Part shown: in pieces, positions 25,449-36,087 of the stretch
Numbering within the stretch: the stretch's first letter is position 1
How the letters are laid out: every line of letters begins with the position of its first letter
Origin: Diphasiastrum complanatum
Lineage: Eukaryota > Streptophyta > Lycopodiopsida > Lycopodiales > Lycopodiaceae
Reading direction: 5' to 3'
Length of the DNA: 64,000 nucleotides
Assembly (NCBI GenBank): GCA_029204225.1
Contig: CM055102.1
Span: 36,574,585-36,638,584, forward strand
Program-made: the position numbers and the translations under genes
Notes under the pieces: generated by a model
What the model was told of the DNA's origin: nothing
The model's input: the letters and a program-made list of their open reading frames with translations, nothing else
Databases searched by the model: none

Positions 25449-26886
25449 GATCTTCAAGAATAAGATCATCTCTGATGGTTCCATTGCTAAATGGAAAGCA
25501 TGGCTAGTGGCTAAAGGATTCAGTCAAGTCCAAGGAGTGGATTATCAAGAAATTTTCACTCTTGTCGTCAAGATGCAGTCAATCAAAACTCTGATTGCGT
25601 TAGCAGCCGCAGAAGACCTTGAAATGCACTTAATGGATGTCAAGACAACATTTCTCAATGACAACGTTGAAGAGGAGCTGTATACCTTCCAACCATAAGG
25701 ATTTGAAGTCAAAGGCCAAGAGCACAAAGTGTGCAAGCTGCACAAAGCAATTTAAGGTCTGAAACAGGCCGCAAGAGCATGGGTTGATAGAATCAACTCT
25801 TATCTCATTCAATTGGGATTTGCAGATAATTCAGTTGACTGTAATGTTTATTCAAAGCATATGGGCACCAAATCAGTTCACGTAGCTCTTTACGTAGATG
25901 ATGCATTTATTTTGTCTAACGACACTTCTCTTCTGCACACTAGTAAGAGTGATTTGTCAAAGGAATTTGACATGACTGATTTAGGAGCTGTTTGTTCTTT
26001 GCTAGGAATTCACATTACTAGAAATAGGCTTTAGAAGAAGATCTATCTTAGCCAGTAGGCATATCTAAAAGGCATTTTAGAAAAATTTCATATGTCTGAT
26101 TGTAAACCAATTGATACTCCAATGGGTCCAAATATAGTATTGACTAAAGCTACTTGTGTTGATTTTGATAGTGAAGTACTCGACATAGCGAAGTACCCTT
26201 ATCATTCACAAATAGGATCTTTGATGTATGCAATGCTATGTACTAGACCAGATTTAGCATACACTGTTAGCACATTAAGTCAATTCATGTCTAATCTTAG
26301 GATCTCTCATTGGAAAGCATTAAAGAGAGTGATGAGATATTTTCAGAAAAGTTTAGATCACATTTTATGTTATGATGAAAATGCTATCGACGCACTCGTC
26401 CTATGAGGCTACTCCGACTCAGATTGGGGAGGAACAGTCTTTATTAGAAAATTTACCTCCAGGTACTGGCAGGGGGACCGATTTCGTGGAACTCAAGGAA
26501 GCAGAAATCAGTTGCACTTTCTTTGACCGAGGCAAAGTACATTGGAGCATGTCAAGCTTCAAAAGAAACTGTATGGATCAGGTTGTTACTTCACGACTTA
26601 CATCACACTCAATTCAATGCTACCACCATTCAGTGTGACAACTTGAGCTGTATTTCACTGTCACTGAATCTCAGAGTTCATGGCAAATCCAAGCACATAG
26701 AAATCCAGTATCATTTCATTCGGGAGAAAGTTTTCTGAGGGCAAGTGACCCTTCAATACTGCTCCACAACAGAAATGGTCGCAGACATCTATACCAAAGC
26801 GCTTCCTAGGATCAAGCATCAGAAATTCTTCAACATGCTGAACCTGACGAAGAAACCAAGGCACCAACTGTGACCTTAAGGGGGAC
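25449..26886 (+). pseudogene. copia reverse transcriptase and RNase H, 3' half of a split element
   Basis: Few-stop text reads IFKNKIISDGSIAKWKAWLV, AKGFSQVQGVDYQEIF, the catalytic block HVALYVDDAFILS (about 25877-25917), TDLGAVCSLLGIHITR, IGSLMYAMLCTRPDLAYTVS, and RNase H ending in TEAKYIGACQASKETVWIRL and HIEIQYHFIREKV. It closes with a polypurine tract (aagggggac) at 26878-26886. In-frame stops at about 25696, 25752 and 26032 and a shift near 26405 make it non-coding. Confidence 0.85.
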
Positions 26887-27990
26887 TGTTGGAAATTAAG
26901 CCCACAGTTGTCTCCTTGGAATCACAACTCAGACATCCAATTTATTTGAAAAACGTCTACAACAGACTTCCGGCTAATCTCCAGCAAGCATAATTTCAAG
27001 TTCGGATGCTAACTTCAATAATTTGAAGTAATTGAAGACTTGGCCATCTTCAAGAACTTCCACAAGATTAACATTTAGAACAAGTCTGCAGAAATACATT
27101 ACTTTTGCGACGGTCTACAAAAATACTCCAAGTGTCATGACAATCTATAGAAATGAGCTATGTTTGCAACATCTTTGCCTTTTTCGCATTCTCCGAAATG
27201 CGAAACTAGCATAGTTCAATAGTTTAAACTATTTTGCAACAGCTTCGCCTTTTCGCATTTCCCCGAAATGCGACACTTAGGCACAGTTTGAAGGTCATCT
27301 ACTTCAAGAATTGAACTGTTTTAGGGCACCTTCGGCTTTTTTGCAAAAAACTTGAAGAGAGAGAAAAAGCAAAGGTCGTCTATCTTGAATGAAGGATGTT
27401 CCCAGCCACTTCCCGAAATTTGCGAAGTGAGAGAAAACCACTTCACGTAAAATGCGAAGTGAGATAATTCGTGATGTCCTCGTTCGCGTCAACATTCCTA
27501 ATTCGTTGACATTATACACTATGTACAGTTGTCACAAAAGCCATATACTTCCAAGTACAACGGCTTATCTAATTTGGTGACAACATTTAATGTAGTTAAT
27601 ACACGGATGCAATTTATAAATAGATCATCCCAGCACAAATTACTTGAAACTCCGTCCATGAGACGTATTATTTGAGCCTCCCAGTTACGTCGTCATTTTA
27701 GTTGTAATTGCTAATTTATTGTGCTTCAGTGTAATATAGCAACAGCATGTTTTTCTATCTATGTATGACGTAGATGAATGCTTGTTGTGATTGAATGCAC
27801 TTTATCGCTATTTGATCATGCTTGTTTACTCACTCTGATCAGAACATGGACGTCTATGACTCCTTCGCTTCTGATCAGATGATGGTTGTCTTTGATGCCT
27901 GAGGAACTCGTGATATCAAACTTCACATTGAATCCATTTTTCAGTAATACCACACACAAAACATTTCTAATCTCTTCGGTGGACTGCACT
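26887..27990 (+). repeat. 3' LTR of the plus-strand copia element
   Basis: The LTR begins TGTTGGAAATTAAG right after the polypurine tract; the end near 27990 is approximate. It contains two copies of a stem-loop (27186-27208 and about 27253-27275). I could not align it with certainty to the presumed 5' LTR before 19517, beyond the shared short string ttgtgattgaatgc. Confidence 0.6.
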
Positions 27991-28109
27991 CTTGTTTTTG
28001 TCAATATAAATTAATTTTTAAGATCCTATTGGGCAATTAGAACACTTGAAGCTGTGATTATATTTGGCATAAGCTTTCTATTAGACTGTCTTTGCATCTA
28101 GCAGCTAAT

Positions 28110-28660
28110 TGTAATGAGAGATCTGTTCTGCAATATTTCTGTTCTCTTCTCCATTCACGTTCTTCTGTCTCCCTTGCCCCATCACCAAGGCCATCAAGAA
28201 GATGACCAACATGAGTCTAAGGCCTGCAATATAAAAATTCTTCAAGCAAACCAGTGTGGATATTGTTATGGACATTATGCACGCACTGGATGTCCAATTA
28301 GAAACCCTCAATTAAAAAATCAAGGGCATAATGCAGAGCAAGGTTGGAGTTTAAAATAAAGAAAGGTTGATGATGAGCCGACAAGAGGATCACTCAACAG
28401 ATGTAAAGAGTTTTGTCCCGAGCACATCAAGACAGTCCTCAACCGAAAAAAAATGGAATGGAAGTCTTGGCAATGTCGAAAATCAGTTGGGTTTGTGCGA
28501 AAGCTGGGAGTGAGCTAGATGCGTGGATCGGAAACACCACAGTTAGCAGCAAAATAGTTCAAAATGAATTGATTCAACAAATGCAAGTGAACTATAACAG
28601 TAGTAAGACAGATAATTGCACTATGATTAATATCAACAATGAGTACAATGCTTGAAGTAA
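28110..28660 (+). pseudogene. possible copia gag fragment with zinc knuckle
   Basis: One frame reads a zinc-knuckle-like CGYCYGHYARTGC near 28256-28294, within a polar context. There is no other recognisable gag motif and the frame closes soon after. A low-confidence retroelement remnant. Confidence 0.3.
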
Positions 28661-28899
28661 TTACTTCAGCTAATCATTGTGTTTGATAACACTGGCAACA
28701 GAAAAATATCTTGTCTATTACAATTTTAGTAGTAACTATATATCCGATTAAGTTTTCTGATAAAGATTCTAGAATTAGATATACTAAAAATATCTACAAC
28801 TAACTTGCATTGAATTCTATCTTATATATTAATTACAACCGCATTGTAACTGTAAATACATGTACAACGTAGGTGGACAGTCAATGTGAAGTCATTGGG

Positions 28900-29187
28900 T
28901 GGGATTTCTGACCAACAATATCAAAATTTACAATGGGTCAAATTTTATACGAATGATCAAAAAATTTACACTGGGTCAAAAAATATGCTGAGGGTCGAAT
29001 TTTTTGGGGTCGAAAAAATTAGACCCGATCCAATCTGATCCAGGGTCAAACACATCCGGATAATTTAGTGAAGGGTTGAAAAAATTTGAACCGGTTCGAC
29101 CCGACCCAAGAAAAAATCTCTGTTTTGAATGGCTTTTCAAGATGCTCATTAATAACTGGATTTGAGGCTGAGCATTGAAATCCAACA
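28900..29187 (-). repeat. 3' LTR part of a minus-strand copia element
   Basis: On the minus strand TGTTGGATTTCAATGC starts at 29187 directly after a polypurine tract aagggggag (29188-29196). The far end of the LTR is not defined. The region includes repeated gggtcga/cgaccc blocks around 28970-29110. Confidence 0.6.
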
Positions 29188-29196
29188 CTCCCCCTT

Positions 29197-30540
29197 AATG
29201 TGGATCCTGAATAGTTTTGATTTTCATATTTAACATGTCGTTGAATCTGAGATGGTGCTCTTTTGATAGAGCCTTTGTGAAGTAATCTGTTGTTATTGAT
29301 TGTCCTATAGTAGACTAATGATACCTCCTTGCTTTGCACTTTCTCTCTTAATGATACATGATTTCGATATGCTTGCTTCGTGAATAAAATCTCGGATTGA
29401 GAGAGAGAGAACAATGGTGCTTTGATTGTCACAGAAAATGGTTGTTGGATGTGACTATGCAAGGTGGATTTTTGCTAGCAAGTGCCTCAGCCAAATTGCC
29501 TCCTTAGTAGCATCCGTGACAACAATGTATTATGATTCGTTGATGATAATGCTATTGAGGTCTACTTTTGGCTATTCCAAGAGATTGGGCCTTGAATTTC
29601 TAAAAATACAAATCCAGAAGTCGATCTTCTAGTATCAAAGTGCCCTGCCCAATCTGCATCTGTGTATCCTTCTAGAATATTGGCAGATTGGCTGCCTCCA
29701 TAGCATATGCTAAGATGTTTGGTTGCTTGGATGTACTTCATGACCTTTGTAAGTGCTTTTCAATGGGCTAGGCCTAGATTTGATAGGAACTGGTTGAGTG
29801 AACTGATTGAATATGCAATGTCGATCAAGTGCAGATCATTGCATACATCAGTGAGCCAATGATGGAGTGAAATGGATATTTCTTCATTTCCTCCTTCTCT
29901 TCCTCGGTTTGAGGAGATTGTTCCTTTGACAGCTTCAGTCCAAGGTCAAGTGGAAAGTAGCCTGGTTTGCAGTTGGCCATTCCATACTTTTTCAGCACGT
30001 TTGTGAGATATGAATATCAGTCTGCTGGGTCGGATTCAAAAAAATTTTATTCCAGGACAATATTGAGCTGCACCCTTATCAATCATTTTGTACTCCTTGG
30101 CTGGCATGCATTTGGCATCATTCATCAGATTCAGATTATTACTGAATAATGGAGTATCATCAACATAGAGAGTGATGATGATGAGGAACTCCGATACAGA
30201 TTTGAAGTAGACATTCGAATCTGCTGAGTTTGGAATAAAACCATTATCAATAAGAAATACATTTATTTTCTACAACCAGGCTCTGGGTGATTGTTTTAGC
30301 CCAAAGAGTGCCTTGTGAATTTTGCATACAAGGTGTTGCTTACCCCTCAGTTCATATCCTTCTAGCTGTGACATAAAAATTCCTCTTCAATGGTCACGTT
30401 AAGGAAAGTGGTCTGGACATCCATTTGATGGACTTTGAGCTCTGCTGCAGTTGCAAAGGAGAGTAGTAGTCTAATCAAAGCATGCTTGACTGTAGCGAAT
30501 CTTGCTTTGTTTCTATTTTGTTTTCAGGATCCTATATCGA
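29197..30540 (-). pseudogene. copia RT-RNase H relic
   Basis: On the minus strand, from high to low coordinates, the text reads a reverse transcriptase tail (FGMANCKPGYFPLDLGLKLS near 29990-29930, YPFHSIIGSLMYAMICT near 29875-29825) and ends in an RNase H tail (about 29350-29200) just before the polypurine tract. Many stops are present. Confidence 0.7.
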
Positions 30541-31250
30541 GAAGACAACACAAACGATGAGGTGGAGAAGAGCCAATTGTATTTTCTGTTTTTCGTCCAG
30601 TGTCTCGCTCATTGGTGGCCTAATGCTCACCACAATCGTTGTGTTCTGCTTGTTGGCAGACTTTCATGCACAACTCTACTCTCTTCTATTCTTATCGTTC
30701 TCTCTATCTTCCTCACTCGTCCTCTCTTTCGTGTTAATCAAAATACGTATTTATCTCCACTATGAGGAGTTTACAAGATAATTTATCAGAGAATTACAAG
30801 ACGAATTAATGCTAATCAACTAGCTAGTTATTCTCTGTTATTGTTGTCTCTTTCAGCTGAGCATGAAGTACAATGCACCATGCTCATCGAGCTGCCAGTT
30901 GGCAATGCAAATTGTTTCTTTCATTATTAAGCTTTATGATTAGCACACAAACTGATTCTAGATTGAATACCAAGATCTAGTACATAATTTAATGGCTTAA
31001 TCACAATCTAGCATGCAAGCAAATGATAGTATAAATTAAAAATGGCATGGAATAGCTTCAAAGCTTGGTTCTTCATCAAAGATTATGAGAGTGTCTACAC
31101 ATATTTTTGGAGTTTGAGGTAGCTCAAGCTAGAACCACATCCATCCACCTTCCATCCACATCTAAAAGTGAAAACTAGAGTATTAGTGACATTTGTCACT
31201 TCTCATGCATGCATTTCTACCTACTTTTACCAAGTGTCATTTTTCCAACT
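30541..31250. other. unassigned, possibly LTR-derived
   Basis: Pyrimidine-rich DNA (30675-30735) followed by AT-rich sequence. It lies between two minus-strand copia relics and may include the distal part of the 3' LTR that begins at 31544. No coding motif seen. Confidence 0.35.
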
Positions 31251-31990
31251 AGAATTGTACATCATGCATGTGTCCATTTCACTTTGTGCATGCCTTGCAT
31301 GTCACTATGGATCACTTACAACATGTGATATGCCACGAGTGTCTACAAGTATATTAATGACATTTCTAAGTCTATAATCTATATGCAAGTTGTATACTAC
31401 CAACTAGACTTGAGAAACCCATATAGCTCGAGTTTCTTCTAGGCCAAATTTGGCATTTACATTATGAAACAACACAAACTTACATAGAGAAAAGTTTGTG
31501 GCAAGCCTGCAGTCAAGAAGATAAATGATTTTTCATTTTCAACACTCCTCCTAAAAATAATCTATGTTGACTTGAACATGGATTTTGGTATTATTCCAAG
31601 ATTGGCTCTATGCTTGATGAAGAAATTTTTGCTCAAAGGTTTGGTGAGCAAATCTGCAATACAATATGATGTGTCGATGTGCTCCAAGTAGATTTTCCCT
31701 CCAATGAGCTTCTCTCTCACGAAGTGATGTGCAACCTCGATGTGTTTGCTCCTTGCATAATATATTGGATTGGATTGTTGAGGGCTTGTGTTGAAATATT
31801 GTCACACATATTTAACCAGCACTTGTTGGTGGCATGTCCTGACTTGTGACAGTGATCATAGGAGGATGTTTGTTGGTTGTCGTTGCCTTTGCTCGAAGAC
31901 TTTGTATTCACCTTGTCGAATCTAGGTCTGGGTTTGTTCTTCTTCTTTTCTTTTGTGAAAAGGGCCAGTCCTTGGAACCTTTCCACTCAA
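31251..31990 (-). mobile_element. deleted copia element: gag joined to RNase H end, then 3' LTR
   Basis: On the minus strand 31986-31800 encodes a gag zinc knuckle (CHKSGHATNKCW). The text then passes straight into the RNase H end (about 31790-31740), followed by YCIADLLTKPL-like residues, a polypurine tract (aggaggag) and an LTR beginning TGTTGAAAATG at 31544. Protease, integrase and RT are missing: an internal deletion of almost all of pol. Confidence 0.65.
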
Positions 31991-33774
31991 AGGTGCATTT
32001 TGGAAATGCAATGGTGAATCTACTTCTTTTGAACCTTTCAACAAGATCATCTATCTATTTCTCTATGAATATGTCTTTTTCAACAAGTGCAAGCCCCTCA
32101 GCTTCTTGCTCCACTATCACCGACGTTGCATTAGTCAGGAAAATCTTAATTATCTCTTGTCCGAATTCAAATATGTCATTTTGTGTGAATCATCAACAAT
32201 ACATAAGTTAGTCAAATAGAAAAAATGAAAAACCATATAGATACAATCACTAAGTATCCAAACTCAAATTACCTAACATATATCAACATTTTCACCTTGG
32301 TTGAATGTACCACTCCATAAAGCATTTTACATTTTTTATAGCATACCAGCCACAATTGAACGCGTCAACTTGCTGGGAGGATTGAGAACCAAAATTGTGA
32401 ATGTTAATTTCACTTTTTTTAAATTGCAATTTGCATCACGGAAAAAAATCAGTTGAAACATTATTTACTTGTGCATCTATAATTTCTATGTGCTTGTTTA
32501 CACACAGGGCCTTCGTCGAAAAATATGCAATCATGCTTTGTACATGGCAATGTCTACATTGAGGTGTGTTGATCTCAAAGAGTTCATTTTCAATACCACT
32601 GGATTACACATACTGGCTGCATCCACTCTTAGTGATACAGTGTGTACATACCAATGATGATTGCAAACAACCAAAATAGTCGTCGATTACAAAATGAAAA
32701 CAATCAATTGCAATGCACATGGTTTTCAAATAGAACAATCATCAATACATACATGTGACAATATGGCACAACAAATATTTCGGTATCACCTTGCATAGGT
32801 CGTAAACACGATGAAGCTGACTGCTCGTCCATGATCAAGTGAAAAAAAAAATTGAGCTACAACAAAAACACCCGAAACAATGTCACTTTTGTACAATTCG
32901 ATCCAATAATTGAGTCCACCTTCCACAAGTGAATTTGTAAGGTCCAAAGATTTATTCCTAAGTTCCTTACAAGCATCAAGATTAAAATAATTCACATATA
33001 AAGCCGAATATATATTAAATTCAAAGCGACCACCTAATCTATCTATTTTCTTAGCTATGTATTCGTCAAAGGCTATATATCGTTCAAAATAAAAAAAAAT
33101 GTTTGCTTGGGATCAACTGAATATTTAACAACTATATTTTTATATACAGTGCCCAATGATTGGGAAGGGCTTTTAGGAAAAAGAGCAATTGATTTTGTTA
33201 TATATCTATCCAGATCCTCTGTGGTATGTCTAGGCACATCCAAAGATTTTTCACTCTCTGAAGAGGAGTCCGATAAAACATTTACTCCAGGAGTGACAGA
33301 AAGGTCCCCTTGAACTTATAGGCATTGGAGCGTGAGGTGACTCTGTGCACTAGATTTGGGTGGATTGTCGTGTAATCCACTTGTCCCAAAACCAGGTGGC
33401 ACCAAGAATTTTCGTTTGTCGTGCACCTTGACTAGAATTTTTTGATAATATGGTGCATGCTGGTCTTTGTAAGATAATGCCATTTTAGCTTTTGTAATTG
33501 CCTCAGTGGACAATCTAGACATGGATAGTTGACACCACATTGTGAACACCGACATGAAAAGGCTATTGGATCACCTCGATGTGGGCATTCTGATCGGCGA
33601 TATCTTCCAACACATCCGAAACATCGTACTATGAGTAAAATACCATCCCCTCGGAGGTGAGAAGCATACATACGTAACAAAGGTCCCTTCTCACTCTCCA
33701 CATAGTACAGTGGTAAGCTATTATGGTCTTCAATTGATTTTTGGGATATGCCTGACGATATTACCTGTTGGATT
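31991..33774 (-). other. unclassified degraded mobile DNA with a cysteine-rich block
   Basis: Short open frames on the minus strand. At 33645-33520 one encodes RCFGCVGRYRRSEC and then CSQCGVNYPCLDCP, a double zinc-knuckle-like block resembling the one at 63.4 kb. Other frames (33000-32790) have no recognised motif. I could not assign a family. Confidence 0.35.
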
Positions 33775-33779
33775 TCAAT

Positions 33780-34306
33780 GCTTAGGTGACTGAGAACTCA
33801 TAGAGGTGCAGCCTCCAGAGGGAGACCCAAGGAGAGCTGAGTGGATCAGAAAAGATGAACGTGCAATGGCGATCATCGTTTTGTCCATTAACAAAGAAAT
33901 ACTCATGTAGATTGAAGATTGTGAGAGCAACCATGAAGCATGGGAAAGACTAAAGCAGAAGTACAAAGTGAGGACTTCCGCTTCAGTGATGCACCTTCAC
34001 ATTTAGCCGCAATCTATGCGATGGGTTGGCAACCAGTTGGATCAACATGTTGAGAAGATCAGAACGATCTTCGCTCAACTCGCTGCATCAGGGCAAGAAC
34101 ACCAGGTCCCAACACCACAACAGCTGATGTACTTCATGAAATCCCTACTTGTGTCCTATCAACCATTGAGCATGCTCATACTGAGCCTACCAGATATGAC
34201 ATTCGAGAGAGCAATTAGTCTTGTCGCTGATAAGAGACTAATGAGGGACGAAGGAGAAGGAAGCAGTGATGTACTTCAAAAATCTACATTCGATGTATGT
34301 AAATGA
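33780..34306 (+). pseudogene. copia gag fragment
   Basis: Plus-strand text reads RAEWIRKDERAMAIIVLSIN, a stop, NHEAWERLKQKYKVRTSASV, a stop, then an open frame from 34016 (NQLDQHVEKIRTIFAQLAAS, QQLMYFMKSLLVSYQPLSM). These are the conserved blocks of copia gag. No zinc knuckle or pol follows. Confidence 0.75.
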
Positions 34307-35275
34307 TGATCCTTTCGAGCCATTTGATATGCGATTGTTGCCATTTTCATCTTTTTTATATGCCAAACGTAACTGAATATCGTACATATTCAATTACATT
34401 TTCTTTGAACCTGCACGTGAAAATAATGGAAGTACATTTTCTTGATCCACCAAGCTTTATTCTGTTTCGACAATTTCTATGCTGGACATTAAATCTCTGC
34501 ATGGGATATGGTCTTCTTGACTTGCTCCGATATTCATTAACATCGCAAATGGCCTATCAGTAAATAATTGTTATTAAATAGCAAAAAAAACAATTACATA
34601 ACATACTATTCAAATACAAATACGTACCGTTCTTCCATTTACTCGAAAACCATAGTTTTGAATAATGTCAAATTGTAGCATTGTAAGTTCCAAACGTTTA
34701 TATTTCAAACTTCAGTCCTCCTCCACTTCAATTGTCACAACAGCAACCCCATTTTGCTTCACCTCTATTTGCACTTGTTCACAATGGTTCACTATAAAGT
34801 CTTGATCTAATGCCTTCCATTCATTGTTAAATCCATCTTCTTTAATAAAACATCAAAGAAAGCATTTGTTTTTCTACATGATATCAAAATATCATAGGTG
34901 ATTGTTAACTCTACATTGAATGTTGCCATCACTTTTCACATCCCAATGATCATCAAGGAGTTCTGATATCATTTCGTCATTTAAATCTTTTGCAATGAAC
35001 ATTGTGGTTGTTTTACGAACATTACATCTTGCAAAAAAGTCTACAAAATTTGTAAAAGGCAAAAACCGATACAGTCTATTGGTTTTTGAACCTGTGCTAC
35101 ATTTCATGCAATTCTGAATGTCCATAAAAAACCTTGATTTAAAACTTTGTGCAATGGTAGACTTGGGAGGAACCCATTACTCACTCAAAAAATGTGGCAG
35201 AAGTAAAGCTTCTAGTCTATCATTCAAACCATTTTTGCATGGTATGTAAAAAGAATCTTAAAAAAAAATACCAGA
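34307..35275. other. unassigned AT-rich stretch
   Basis: Only short open frames. The longest on the minus strand (35125-34892) contains FARCNVRKTTTMFIAKDLND, which I do not recognise. It may belong to a degraded transposon. Confidence 0.35.
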
Positions 35276-35280
35276 ATTTT

Positions 35281-35508
35281 CCTCCCTGCGGGCCTCCCCG
35301 TGCCCCCTCCCTGTCCCCCCTCTCGTGCCCCCTCCCTGTGGGCCCTCCCTCTGCACCGTCCCCGCTTGCCTTTCCTGTGCCCCCTCCCGAGCACCCTCCC
35401 GGCGCATGCGCCCTCCCTCGCCCTCCTTGTGCCCCCTCCCATGTGCCCTCCTCGCACGCCCTCCCTACGCGCGCATGCCCTCCTTGCACCCTCCCCACTC
35501 CCCCTCCC

Positions 35509-35510
<2 letters not shown>
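35281..35510. repeat. C-rich minisatellite-like tract
   Basis: Irregular repeats of ccctccctgtgcccc-type units over about 230 bp; the minus strand is G-rich with many runs of three or more G. It abuts the (GA) tract at 35511. The open frames through it are proline- and alanine-rich low-complexity artefacts. Confidence 0.85.

Positions 35511-35596
<86 letters not shown>
35511..35596. repeat. (GA)43 microsatellite
   Basis: Uninterrupted GA dinucleotide repeat of 86 bp. Open frames across it (poly-RE or poly-LS) are artefacts. Confidence 0.98.
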
Positions 35597-35599
<3 letters not shown>

Positions 35600-35939
35600 T
35601 AGGCTGTCATGGATAAAAGATGATTTTTGACTATTGATTGGGCCATGTGTGCCCTAAGTCTTCAATGATAGGCAGTTGAAGGGCACAACTGAAGGGTGAC
35701 GGCCAGTTTTCTAGAACTTTCCAGAAAAGAGTAGAGAGAAAAAAATCTAGAGGTTTCGTAGAGAGAGAAAAGGATATATATATGTATATATGTGTGTGTG
35801 GAGAAAGAGAGAGCGCATAGGAGCCAGTGTGATTAGAATAAGGGAGAGAGGCTTTTTCAAAAAAAAAAAATTAGGGCTTTTTTAGGTTAGACTTTTTTTA
35901 GGATTTTAGAATGTGAAATATCCATAATGTGAGTTGTTG

Positions 35940-36087
<148 letters not shown>

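Noticed and set aside
30482-30781. Hydrophobic open frames as a small membrane protein gene
   Set aside because: Pyrimidine-rich sequence gives Leu/Ser/Phe-rich frames in two registers; no start context or domain supports a gene.
35194-35646. Proline/alanine-rich and poly-RE or poly-LS open frames
   Set aside because: Low-complexity translation of the C-rich tract and the GA repeat; no independent coding evidence.
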